Source: QAMX01 sp003149835 (GTDB lineage: Bacteria > Bacillota > Clostridia > Oscillospirales > QAMX01). Taken from it: DNA of 18,007 nucleotides. Where the stretch lies: assembly GCA_959600635.1 (NCBI GenBank), contig CAUGMN010000055.1, forward strand, positions 1 to 18,007, read 5' to 3'. This document shows, in pieces, positions 1 through 7,742 of this stretch. The translations under genes were made by a program, and so were the position numbers. The notes beneath the pieces were generated by a model. That model was given only the letters and a program-made list of their open reading frames with translations. It ran no database searches and had not been told where the DNA came from. Every line of letters begins with the position of its first letter. Positions within the stretch are counted from its first letter, which is position 1.

Positions 1-96
1 ATATCAAGCTGTACGATGGACAAATACGCCGAGATTTCAAAGGGCAGGCTCTTTAAGATCCGCAACGGCTCGGTCGTCCATGTTCAGGACATATAG
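1..96 (+). CDS. recF: DNA replication and repair protein RecF, C-terminal end (partial)
   Basis: Only the last 31 codons are present, open from the left edge to a TAG stop at 94-96. The peptide contains the run SSCTMDKYAEISKGRLFKI, then NGSV. This fits the C-terminal end of RecF, where a short beta strand (the 'QVFIT-S/T-C' strand) leads to 'F-x-I/V-x-x-G'. RecF is an SMC-like ATPase that helps load RecA at gaps. The identification rests on this short tail plus position: recF directly before remB-gyrB-gyrA is the standard order near oriC in Firmicutes. The catalytic domain lies outside the window. The stop is 12 nt before remB, so the two are probably cotranscribed. Confidence 0.75.
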   Translation: MSSCTMDKYAEISKGRLFKIRNGSVVHVQDI

Positions 97-108
97 AAAG
101 GACGAGAC

Positions 109-378
109 ATGTATCTGCATCTCGGCTCCGGCACGGTCGTGCGCGCGCGCGACGTCGTCGCCGTTTTCGATATGGATAACGCCACGGTCAACGCGACGAC
201 GCGCCGCTTTCTGACCGAGGCCCAGAAAAAAAAGCGCGTCGTCACCGTCGGTGAGGAGCTGCCGAAGTCGTTTGTGCTCAGCGGCGGCGGGACGGTATAC
301 GTCTCGCCGGTCTCGTCGCAGACCATCGGCAGGCGGGCCGGACGGCGGCTGGACGAAGAGGCCGTCTCCGGCAGTTAA
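109..378 (+). CDS. remB: RemB-like extracellular matrix regulator (DUF370 family)
   Basis: An 89-residue protein starting MYLHLGSGTVVRARDVVAVF and continuing with DMDNATVN. This is the N-terminal pattern of the DUF370 / RemB (YaaB) family, found between recF and gyrB in Bacillus and many Clostridia. RemA/RemB proteins are known in B. subtilis as regulators of biofilm matrix genes; RemA is DNA-binding, while the role of RemB is less clear. A ribosome binding site (AAAGGA) lies 97-102, just after the recF stop. The C-terminal 20 residues are basic and glycine/arginine rich (GRRAGRR). Family assignment is strong from sequence and position. The function in this organism is inferred only. Confidence 0.88.
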   Translation: MYLHLGSGTVVRARDVVAVFDMDNATVNATTRRFLTEAQKKKRVVTVGEELPKSFVLSGGGTVYVSPVSSQTIGRRAGRRLDEEAVSGS

Positions 379-546
379 AAAAAGAAACATCCGCGCGGGC
401 GGCGAACAGGCCGGATAAGGACAAAAGGGCTTGTTTCCGCCGCCGCTTTGAAGGGGCTTTGGGATAAAAAACCGCGGAGGCCGCGGCCGGACGGAAAAAG
501 CGGCAAAGCCAACGAGAGACAAACGTAAGGAGCAACACAATCGATT

Positions 547-2469
547 ATGAGTGAAACAAACCGCATAGAAAACTACGACGAGAAGCAAATTCAGGTTTTG
601 GAGGGGCTTGAAGCGGTCAGAAAGCGCCCGGGCATGTACATCGGCACGACGTCGCTGCGCGGGCTGCACCATTTGGTCTACGAGATTGTCGACAACGCCA
701 TCGACGAGGCGCTCGCCGGCGCCTGCGACACCATCACCGTCTCCATTCTCCCCGGCGACGTCATCCGCGTCACCGACAACGGCCGCGGCATTCCGACGGG
801 CGAAAACGAAAAGCTTCATATTTCCACGGTCGAGGTCGTCTACACCGTGCTCCACGCCGGCGGAAAGTTCGGCGGCGGCGGCTACAAGGTCGCCGGCGGC
901 CTGCACGGGGTCGGCGCCAGCGTCGTCAACGCCTTGTCCGAATGGCTTGAAGTCGAGACCAATTTTGACGGAAAAGACGTGATGATGCAGCGTTATGAGC
1001 GCGGCATCCCCTGTTTTGCGCTGAAAAAGATCGGCGAGAGCGAAAGAAAAGGAACAAAGGTCACCTTTAAGCCCGACGCGCAGATCTTTGAGGAAACGGT
1101 ATTTGACTACGATACGCTTTTGGCGCGGCTGCGCGAGCAGGCGTTTTTAAACCGCGGCGTGCGCATCGTCCTCGCCGACGAGCGCGGCGAGGAGAGAAAA
1201 GAGGCCGATCTCTTTTACGAGGGCGGGATTTGCTCGTTTGTGGAGTTTCTCAACAAGGGAAAGGACGTGCTGCACCCCGAGGTGATCTATGTCTCGGGAA
1301 CCAAAGACACCTCGTTTGCCGAGATCGCGCTCCAATATAACGACAGCTATAACGAGAATATCCTCTCGTTTGCCAACAACATCCACACCGGCGAGGGCGG
1401 CATGCACGAGCTGGGCTTTAAAAACTCGCTGACCAAGGTCATTAACGACTACGCGCGCAAGCGAAACTATCTCAAAGCCGACGACAAAAATCTGGCCGGA
1501 GAAGACGTGCGCGAGGGCCTCTCGGCGGTCATCAGCGTCAAGCTGACCGACGCGCAGTTTGAGGGGCAGACCAAGACCAAGCTCGGCAACTCCGAAATCC
1601 GCACGCTCGTCGAAGGCATCGTCTACGACAAGCTGGCCGCTTTCCTGGAAGAGAACCCCGCCGTCAGCAAGGCGATTCTCACCAAGGCGGTCGACGCCTC
1701 GCGCGCCAGAGAGGCCGCGCGGAAGGCGCGCGAAAACACGCGGCGCAAATCCGTTCTCGAATCGGGCAACCTGCCGGGCAAGCTCGCGGACTGTCAGGAG
1801 CGCGACCCGGCCAAGACCGAGCTCTATATCGTCGAGGGCGATTCGGCCGCCGGCAGCGCCAAGCAGGGGCGCGATTCAAAATATCAGGCGATTCTGGCCC
1901 TCTGGGGCAAAATGCTCAACGTCGAAAAGGCGCGCGTCGACAAGATCTATAATAACGACAAGCTCTCGCCGGTCATCATGGCGCTCGGCGCCGGATTAGG
2001 CGCCGAGTTCGATCCGGTGAAGCTCCGCTATCATAAGATCATCATCATGGCCGATGCCGACGTCGACGGCATGCACATCCGCTGTCTGCTGCTGACGTTC
2101 TTCTACCGGTTTATGCGTCCGGCCATCGAGGGCGGCTATATCTACATCGCCCAGCCGCCGCTGTATAAGGTCACCAAGGGCAAGCAGATTCGCTATGCGT
2201 ACTCGGAAAAGGAGTTCAATACGATTCTCGAAGAGCTCGGCCCGGTGCCCGACGACGCGGTGCAGCGCTACAAGGGCCTCGGCGAAATGGACGCCGAGCA
2301 GCTCTGGGAGACGACCATGGATCCCAAGCATAGGACGCTTCTGCGCGTCGAGCTGGCCGACGCCGTCGCCGCCGACCAGATGTTTACCATGCTCATGGGC
2401 GACGAGGTCGCGCCGCGCCGCGAATACATCGAGGCCAACGCCAAGTACGTCGAGAATTTGGACATATAG
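547..2469 (+). CDS. gyrB: DNA gyrase subunit B
   Basis: A 640-residue ATPase subunit of DNA gyrase (type IIA topoisomerase, A2B2, introduces negative supercoils), of normal length for a Gram-positive GyrB and without the proteobacterial insertion. In order: GHKL ATPase with EIVDNAIDEA (about 46-55, catalytic Glu and Mg-binding Asn), DNGRGIP (about 77-83) and GGLHGVGAS (about 118-126); transducer with the QTKTKLGN loop containing the ATP-contacting lysine; TOPRIM domain with EGDSA (430-434) and the metal-binding DADVD (503-507); then QRYKGLGEMD near the C-terminus. The best ribosome binding site, TAAGGAG at 526-532, lies 14 nt before the ATG, longer than usual, but the start MSETN and the following residues fit the family. 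It follows remB by 168 nt and precedes gyrA by 658 nt. The gap to remB contains a CCGCGG-AGG-CCGCGG hairpin (472-486) and no promoter that I can recognise. Confidence 0.99.
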   Translation: MSETNRIENYDEKQIQVLEGLEAVRKRPGMYIGTTSLRGLHHLVYEIVDNAIDEALAGACDTITVSILPGDVIRVTDNGRGIPTGENEKLHISTVEVVYTVLHAGGKFGGGGYKVAGGLHGVGASVVNALSEWLEVETNFDGKDVMMQRYERGIPCFALKKIGESERKGTKVTFKPDAQIFEETVFDYDTLLARLREQAFLNRGVRIVLADERGEERKEADLFYEGGICSFVEFLNKGKDVLHPEVIYVSGTKDTSFAEIALQYNDSYNENILSFANNIHTGEGGMHELGFKNSLTKVINDYARKRNYLKADDKNLAGEDVREGLSAVISVKLTDAQFEGQTKTKLGNSEIRTLVEGIVYDKLAAFLEENPAVSKAILTKAVDASRAREAARKARENTRRKSVLESGNLPGKLADCQERDPAKTELYIVEGDSAAGSAKQGRDSKYQAILALWGKMLNVEKARVDKIYNNDKLSPVIMALGAGLGAEFDPVKLRYHKIIIMADADVDGMHIRCLLLTFFYRFMRPAIEGGYIYIAQPPLYKVTKGKQIRYAYSEKEFNTILEELGPVPDDAVQRYKGLGEMDAEQLWETTMDPKHRTLLRVELADAVAADQMFTMLMGDEVAPRREYIEANAKYVENLDI

Positions 2470-2475
2470 GAAAAT

Positions 2476-2499
2476 CCATTCGCGGCAGGCCGCGAATGG
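2476..2499 (+). other. Perfect hairpin just after gyrB
   Basis: CCATTCGCGG, loop CAGG, CCGCGAATGG: a 10-bp perfect stem beginning 7 nt after the gyrB stop. There is no T-run behind it, so it is not a classical intrinsic terminator. It may be a transcript 3'-end stabiliser or pause site. With the tandem repeats behind it, it suggests gyrB and gyrA are not a tightly joined operon here. Confidence 0.45.
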
Positions 2500-2655
2500 G
2501 TGGGAAGCGGGCTGGATGCTGCGGGCGGAAACCGGCAGTTTGGCTATGGGAAAGGCTGCGGTGGTGCGCGTCGGCGGCAGCGGCTGAAACGGGGCGATGA
2601 GGGGACGCGGAGAACGCGCCGGCCCGCCGCCGCGGGCTCGCACAAGCTCGCCTGA

Positions 2656-2985
2656 AAGGTGTTTTTTCGGGAAGTAAATTCCCGAAAAAACGGATTGGAT
2701 GGATGCCCGCGAGTAAACCGCGGGCGGAGCGGGAGAGAAGCGCGGCCTGTGTGGGGGCGCGAAAGGCTCCCGAAGGGGTGTTTTTTAAGGTGTTTTTTCG
2801 GGAAGTAAATTCCCGAAAAAACGGATTGGATGGATGCCCGCGAGTAAACCGCGGGCAGAGCGGGAGAAACGCGCGGCCTGTTTGGGGGCGCGAGAGGCTC
2901 CCGAAGGGGTGTTTTTGAAAATTTATTTTCAAAAAACGGATTGGATAAAAGTCCGCGGGGAAACCGCGGGCGGAGCGATAAAAAA
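2656..2985 (+). repeat. 131-nt tandem repeat, two full copies and one diverged partial copy, between gyrB and gyrA
   Basis: Copies start at about 2656, 2787 and 2910. Copies 1 and 2 are nearly identical with a period of 131 nt; copy 3 is diverged and stops resembling the others near 2980. Each begins with an A/T-ended hairpin: in copy 1 TTTTTTCGGGAA (2662-2673), loop GTAAA, TTCCCGAAAAAA (2679-2690); in copy 3 TTTTTGAAAA (2912-2921), loop TTTA, TTTTCAAAAA (2926-2935). Then comes a fixed CGGATTGGAT and a GC hairpin: GCCCGCG (2705-2711) with CGCGGGC (2719-2725) in copy 1, CCGCGG/CCGCGG (2953-2969) in copy 3. Stems are kept although their sequence changes. The remainder of the 658-nt gap (2470-2655 and 2986-3127) is GC-rich DNA in which I see no gene; the gyrA promoter must lie here or upstream, but I could not identify it. 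Short ORFs through the repeats look like translated repeat, not genes. Confidence 0.9.
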
Positions 2986-3127
2986 CGGCTTTGCAGGCGG
3001 CGTATCGGTTTTGCCCGTTTGATCGAACACAGCGGCGCGCCGCGCGGCGGCCGGTTTCAGAGAGAGATCATTTTTCCCGTCCGCGCCTGTTCAAACGCAA
3101 TGCTGGAAAGGATAAACATCAAAAAAC

Positions 3128-5743
3128 ATGGAAATCGATTTTGAAAACCAGAAGATCATCGACGTAGACATCGAGCGAGAGGTCAAGAAATCTTTCATGG
3201 AGTACGCCGTCAGCGTCATCATCAGCCGGGCGCTGCCAGATGTGCGCGACGGCTTGAAGCCGGTTCAGCGGCGTATCCTGTATACGATGTTCGACACGAA
3301 TCTGACGCCCGACAAGTCGTACCGCAAGTCGGTCACCGCCGTCGGCGACGTTTTGGGCCGCTATCACCCGCACGGCGACACGTCGGTTTACGACGCCATG
3401 GTGCGTCTGGCGCAGGATTTCTCGCTCCGCTATCCGCTGGTAGACGGGCACGGAAATTTCGGCTCCGTCGACGGCGACCCCCCGGCCGCCTACCGTTATA
3501 CCGAGGCGAAGCTGCAAAAGCTGAGCATGGAGATGCTCCGCGACATCGAAAAGGACACCGTCAGCTTTATGCCAAACTTTGACGGGCGGCTCAAAGAGCC
3601 GGCCGTGCTGCCGTCGCGGTTTCCAAACCTGCTCGTCAACGGCTCGGTCGGCATCGCCGTCGGCATGGCGACCAACGTCCCGCCGCACAACTTAGGCGAG
3701 GTCATCGACGGCGTGATCTGTCTGCTGGAAAACCCCGACGCGGATATGGAAGAGCTGATGACCCACATCAAGGGCCCCGACTTTCCGACCGGCGGCATCA
3801 TTCTCGGCATGGCCGGCATCCGCTCGGCCTACGCGACCGGCCGCGGCCACATCAAGGTGCGCGCGCGCACGGAGATCGAGGAAGAAGCGAACGGAAAGAG
3901 CCGCATTGTCGTCACCGAGATCCCCTATATGGTCAACAAGGCCAAGCTCTGCGAGGCCATCGGCAATCTGGTCAAGGAAAAGCGCGTCGAGGGCATTACC
4001 GCCATCCGCGACGAGTCGAACCGGCTCGGCATGCGCGTCGTCATCGAGCTGTCGAAGTCGGCGAACGCCAACGTCGTTCTGAACCGGCTCTTCCAGTATA
4101 CGCAGTTGCAGGACACCTTTGCGGTCAATATGCTCGCCATCGTCGACAACACGCCGAAGGTGCTGACGCTGCGCGATACGCTCGTCTACTATCTCAACCA
4201 CCAGAAGGAAATTATCCTGCGCCGGACGCAGTTCGACCTCAAAAAGGCGCTCGACCGCGCCCATATTCTCAAAGGTCTGCGCATCGCCGTCGATCATATC
4301 GACGAGGTCGTGCGCATCATCCGCGCCTCGGCGTCGGTCGCCGACGCGAAAAAGGCGCTGATGGAGCGCTTCTCCGGCGAGGAGGTCTCCAACCTTCTGC
4401 GCCGCGGCGAAGCGTATGACGACGAGGCCGACAACACCGCCGGACTCACCGAGGAGCAGGCCACGGCGATCGTCAGCATGACGCTCGGCCAGCTCACCGG
4501 CCTCGGCGTCGACAAGATCGAAAAAGAGCTCGAAGAAAAGATGGCCGCCGTGCACGAATGCCGTCTGATCATCGGCAGCGAGGCGCGCGTCGGCGAGATC
4601 ATCAAGGAAGAGCTTTTGGAAATCAAGAAAAAATTCGGCGACGCGCGCCGCACGGTCATCGAGCCCGTCGACAACGAGATCGACGTCGAGGACCTCATCA
4701 AGGAGGAGACCTGCGTCTACACGCTGACGCGGCTCGGCTACATCAAGCGCCTCCCCGCCGACACCTACCGCGTCCAGCGGCGCGGCGGCCGCGGCGTCTC
4801 CGGCATGAGCATCCGCGACGAGGACGTGGCGGATACGCTGTTCGTCGCGGGAACTCACGATTACATCCTCTTCTTTACCGACGCCGGCCGCGTTTTCCGC
4901 ATGAAGGGCTATCAGATCCCCGAGGCGGGGCGCACGGCCAAGGGGACGAATATCGTCAACCTCTTACAGCTCGAAAGCGGCGAGCGCGTCACCGCGATGC
5001 TGCACGTCGCCGATTCCGACGAGGATAAATTCATGGTCATGGCGACGAAGCGCGGCGTCATTAAGCGCCTCTCCGTCTCCGAGATCCGCTCCTTCCGCAA
5101 GACGGGGCTGCGGGTTCTGACGCTCGCCGAGGGCGACCAGCTCATCGGCGTCCTGCTCACCGGCGGCGAGGACGATATCCTGCTCGGCTCCAAACAGGGT
5201 CAGGCCGTGCGGTTTTCCGAGAATACGGTGCGCCCCATGGGCCGGACGGCGGCGGGCGTCATCGGCATCCGGCTCGCCGAGGGCGACGAGGTCGTCGGCG
5301 CGGCCGTAGCGACGCCGGGCAGCTATGTGCTGACGGTCACGGAAAACGGCTTCGGCAAGCTGACCGAGGAGGACCGCTTCCCGCGCCATAACCGCGGCGG
5401 CAAGGGCGTTTTGATGCACCAGCTCACCGACAAGACCGGCGCGGTCGCGGGCATGATGGTCTGCTCGCCGGACAGCGGCGTGTTCCTGATTACCAGCGAG
5501 GGCACGATGATCCGCACCGAGCTCTCCTCTGTCCGCATCTGCGGCCGCAGCTCGCAGGGCGTCATCGTCATGCGCACGCAGGAGGGCGAGCGCGTCATCA
5601 GCCTCGCCGCCGCGCCAAATGAGGACGATGAGGAAGCCGTTGAGGAAAACGAGGAAAACGAGGAAAACAACGGCGCGCTCGCAGAGGAAATTTCAGAAAA
5701 TCAAACGGAAATCGACAAAATCGACGAGGATACGAATGAATAA
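3128..5743 (+). CDS. gyrA: DNA gyrase subunit A
   Basis: An 871-residue DNA breakage-reunion subunit of gyrase. The N-terminus IDVDIEREVKKSFMEYAVSV leads into the winged-helix region. The quinolone-resistance region reads HPHGDTSVYDAM, with Thr85 at the position of E. coli Ser83 and Asp89 at that of Asp87; Thr occurs naturally here in other Clostridia (e.g. C. difficile), so I see no resistance substitution. The catalytic tyrosine is Tyr124 in RYTEAKL. The C-terminal beta-pinwheel carries the GyrA box QRRGGRG (550-556), which marks it as gyrase, not topoisomerase IV. The last ~43 residues are a very acidic tail rich in Glu, Asp and Asn. The likely ribosome binding site GAAAGGA (3106-3112) is 15 nt before the ATG, again a long spacing as in gyrB. 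The stop region overlaps a possible small ORF beginning at 5736. Confidence 0.99.
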   Translation: MEIDFENQKIIDVDIEREVKKSFMEYAVSVIISRALPDVRDGLKPVQRRILYTMFDTNLTPDKSYRKSVTAVGDVLGRYHPHGDTSVYDAMVRLAQDFSLRYPLVDGHGNFGSVDGDPPAAYRYTEAKLQKLSMEMLRDIEKDTVSFMPNFDGRLKEPAVLPSRFPNLLVNGSVGIAVGMATNVPPHNLGEVIDGVICLLENPDADMEELMTHIKGPDFPTGGIILGMAGIRSAYATGRGHIKVRARTEIEEEANGKSRIVVTEIPYMVNKAKLCEAIGNLVKEKRVEGITAIRDESNRLGMRVVIELSKSANANVVLNRLFQYTQLQDTFAVNMLAIVDNTPKVLTLRDTLVYYLNHQKEIILRRTQFDLKKALDRAHILKGLRIAVDHIDEVVRIIRASASVADAKKALMERFSGEEVSNLLRRGEAYDDEADNTAGLTEEQATAIVSMTLGQLTGLGVDKIEKELEEKMAAVHECRLIIGSEARVGEIIKEELLEIKKKFGDARRTVIEPVDNEIDVEDLIKEETCVYTLTRLGYIKRLPADTYRVQRRGGRGVSGMSIRDEDVADTLFVAGTHDYILFFTDAGRVFRMKGYQIPEAGRTAKGTNIVNLLQLESGERVTAMLHVADSDEDKFMVMATKRGVIKRLSVSEIRSFRKTGLRVLTLAEGDQLIGVLLTGGEDDILLGSKQGQAVRFSENTVRPMGRTAAGVIGIRLAEGDEVVGAAVATPGSYVLTVTENGFGKLTEEDRFPRHNRGGKGVLMHQLTDKTGAVAGMMVCSPDSGVFLITSEGTMIRTELSSVRICGRSSQGVIVMRTQEGERVISLAAAPNEDDEEAVEENEENEENNGALAEEISENQTEIDKIDEDTNE

Positions 5744-5996
5744 CCGCCGAATTGATACCGGCCGCTATGTGGAAAACTATGTGGAAACTGTCAGTATCCT
5801 GCATAAAGGCGAATGGGAACACCCGGCCGCCGGTTCGGCGGGCGGCGAAAAAGACATAAACCGCGAGGAAAACGCTTGGCCGCCGAGGCGTATGCGGAAC
5901 ACGGCGCAGACGATAAAAAAGCGCTTTGTCCCGCTTGCCGGCGCTCTTCGGCGCGCCGGCCGCCGGGGCCGCGCCGCGGAGGTTTGGAAGCGATGA
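5736..5996 (+). CDS. Possible small basic protein of unknown function (doubtful)
   Basis: An 86-codon ORF that I do not recognise. Its ATG (5736) lies inside the gyrA stop region (ATGAATAA, 8-nt overlap) and its TGA (5994-5996) overlaps the rnhA start as ATGA. Both junctions have the geometry of translational coupling. It begins MNNRRIDTGRYVENYVETVS and ends in an arginine-rich stretch (RRAGRRGRAAEVWKR). No domain, signal peptide or membrane segment is visible. Against it: GC-rich DNA gives chance ORFs of this size, the C-terminal half has the Arg/Ala/Gly composition typical of out-of-frame GC-rich DNA, and there is no clear ribosome binding site. The gap between gyrA and rnhA otherwise holds no gene. 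Confidence 0.25.
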   Translation: MNNRRIDTGRYVENYVETVSILHKGEWEHPAAGSAGGEKDINREENAWPPRRMRNTAQTIKKRFVPLAGALRRAGRRGRAAEVWKR

Positions 5997-6442
5997 AAAA
6001 GCGCGTGGAGATCTATACCGACGGCGCCTGCTCGGGAAATCCCGGGCCGGGCGGCTACGGCGTCATCCTCCTCTACGGCAGCGTGAAGCGCGAGCTGAGC
6101 GGCGGCGAAAAGCAGACCACCAACAACCGCATGGAGCTGAGCGGCGTCATCCGCGGGCTGAGCGCGCTGCGCGAGCCGTGCGAGGTGACGCTCTATACCG
6201 ATTCGCAGTACGTCGTCAACGCGATGACAAAGGGCTGGGCGAAAAAATGGCGCGCCAACGGCTGGATGCGGAACAAAAAGGAAAAGGCGCTCAACCCCGA
6301 CCTGTGGGAGACGCTGCTTTGCCTCTGCGAGACGCACGAGGTGAGCTTTGTCTGGGTCAAGGGTCACGCCGAGAACGCCTATAACAACCGCTGCGACGAG
6401 CTCGCCGTCGCCGCGGCCAAAAAAGCCGCGGCGGAAGCGTAG
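5993..6442 (+). CDS. rnhA: Ribonuclease HI
   Basis: A 149-residue RNase H type 1 enzyme, which cuts the RNA strand of RNA-DNA hybrids (R-loops, Okazaki primers) in the cytoplasm. The DEDD metal-binding set is complete: Asp10 in YTDGACSGNPGPGGYG, Glu48 in NNRMEL, Asp70 in YTDSQYV and Asp135 in NNRCDELA. The catalytic His125 lies in WVKGHAEN, and the basic protrusion (KKWRANGWMRNKKEK, about 84-98) is present, so it is close to E. coli RNase HI in size and layout. The frame is open further upstream, but the start at 5993 is chosen because GGAGG (5978-5982) sits 10 nt before it and the family's N-terminus begins here. It lies 48 nt before the cysteine desulfurase and may share its transcript. Confidence 0.97.
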   Translation: MKKRVEIYTDGACSGNPGPGGYGVILLYGSVKRELSGGEKQTTNNRMELSGVIRGLSALREPCEVTLYTDSQYVVNAMTKGWAKKWRANGWMRNKKEKALNPDLWETLLCLCETHEVSFVWVKGHAENAYNNRCDELAVAAAKKAAAEA

Positions 6443-6490
6443 CCGCAAAAGACAGCGATCACGCAAATTTGAAGAGAGGTCACGGACTTT

Positions 6491-7657
6491 ATGGACCAAA
6501 ACGGATATGTATACGCCGACAACGCCGCGACGACGCGGGTCTGCGAAGAGGCGCTCGAAGCGATGAAACCGTATTTCAGCGAATTCTACGGCAACCCGTC
6601 CTCGATCTATTCCTTTGCCAATAAGCCGCGCGAGGCGCTCGCCGCCGCGCGCGCGGCGATTGCCGGGATCATCAACGCCGAGCCGGACGAGATCGTCTTT
6701 ACCAGCGGCGGCACGGAATCGGACAACTTCGCTATCCTCGGCGCAGCCTATGAAAACGCCGCGCGCGGCCGCCACGTCATTACCACGCAGATCGAGCACC
6801 ACGCCGTTCTGCACACCGCCAAACGCCTTGAAAAAGAGGGCTTTCAGGTGACCTATCTGCCCGTGGACGGCGAAGGATTCGTCGCTCCGGCCGCGCTCGA
6901 AGCGGCGCTCACCGATGAGACGACGCTCGTCTCGGTCATGGCGGCCAACAACGAAATCGGGACAGTGGAGCCGCTGGCCGCCCTCGGCGAAATCTGCCGG
7001 GCGCGCAAAATTCTCTTCCACACCGACGCGGTTCAGGCCGTCGGCCATATCCCCATCGACGTCAGAGCGATGAACGTCGATCTGCTGTCGGCGAGCGCGC
7101 ACAAGTTCAACGGCCCGCGCGGCATCGGCTTTCTGTATCTGCGGCGCGGCTCAAAGGTGCGCCGCCTTGTCGAGGGCGGCGGGCAGGAGCGCGGAAGGCG
7201 CAGCGGCACGGAAAACGTCGCGGGCGCCGTGGGCATGGCCGCCGCGCTTTCGGCGGCCGCGGCGCGGATGGACGAGGAAGCCGCGCGGCTGACCGCTCTG
7301 CGGGACAGGCTGCTGGAAAATATTCTCAAAATTCCGAAAACGGCTTTGACCGGCAGCCGGACGAACCGCCTGCCCGGGCTTGCCAGCGTGACGGTGGAGG
7401 GTATCGAGGGCGAATCGATGGTGCTGCTGCTGGACTTGCAGGGGATCGCCGCGTCGACCGGCTCGGCCTGCTCGACCGGCTCGCTCGACCCTTCGCACGT
7501 GCTGATGGCGCTCGGCTTGAAGCACGAAACGGCGCACGGCTCGCTGCGGCTGTCGCTCGGCCGCTACTCGGACGAGGCCGACGTGGAAAAAATCTCCGCC
7601 GTCCTGCCCGATATCGTCGCGCGGCTGCGCGCGATGAGCCCGGTCTGGAACGGCTGA
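6491..7657 (+). CDS. iscS: Cysteine desulfurase (IscS/NifS family)
   Basis: A 388-residue PLP-dependent, class V aminotransferase-fold enzyme that takes sulfur from cysteine as an enzyme persulfide and hands it to acceptors. Visible hallmarks: YADNAATT at the N-terminus, EFYGNPSS, TSGGTESDN (cofactor phosphate region), the histidine in TTQIEHHA that stacks on PLP, NNEIGT, HTDAVQAVGH, the Schiff-base lysine Lys205 in SASAHKFNGP, and the mobile persulfide cysteine Cys327 in GSACSTGS. The start has a suitable ribosome binding site (AGAGAGG, 6473-6479). It is followed after 85 nt by an IscU-type scaffold and, past a repeat region, by mnmA. It may therefore supply both Fe-S assembly and tRNA thiolation, comparable to NifS/IscS or B. 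subtilis YrvO. Sequence alone does not settle which name is best. Confidence 0.96.
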   Translation: MDQNGYVYADNAATTRVCEEALEAMKPYFSEFYGNPSSIYSFANKPREALAAARAAIAGIINAEPDEIVFTSGGTESDNFAILGAAYENAARGRHVITTQIEHHAVLHTAKRLEKEGFQVTYLPVDGEGFVAPAALEAALTDETTLVSVMAANNEIGTVEPLAALGEICRARKILFHTDAVQAVGHIPIDVRAMNVDLLSASAHKFNGPRGIGFLYLRRGSKVRRLVEGGGQERGRRSGTENVAGAVGMAAALSAAAARMDEEAARLTALRDRLLENILKIPKTALTGSRTNRLPGLASVTVEGIEGESMVLLLDLQGIAASTGSACSTGSLDPSHVLMALGLKHETAHGSLRLSLGRYSDEADVEKISAVLPDIVARLRAMSPVWNG

Positions 7658-7742
7658 AAGCCAAAACAGCGCTTTGCTGGCGCGGACAGCATGGATATAC
7701 CGCAAAGAAGACGGCCGCTCGGGTCGGAAAGAGGGACAAGTT

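Noticed and set aside
2703..2918. Short forward ORFs (and a 179-codon reverse ORF, 2393-2932) across the gyrB-gyrA repeats
   Set aside because: They follow the 131-nt repeat, switch frame between copies and have no ribosome binding site; they are translated repeat DNA.
3374..3391. Quinolone-resistance substitution in GyrA (Thr at the Ser83 position)
   Set aside because: Thr is the natural residue at this position in some other Clostridia such as C. difficile; no change typical of resistance (Ile, Leu) is seen.
3692..4858. A 388-codon reverse ORF inside gyrA, and similar long reverse ORFs opposite rnhA/iscS (5777-7102) and mnmA (8769-9680)
   Set aside because: All are mirror frames of clearly identified genes in GC-rich DNA and show only Arg/Ala/Asp/Val-rich shadow composition.
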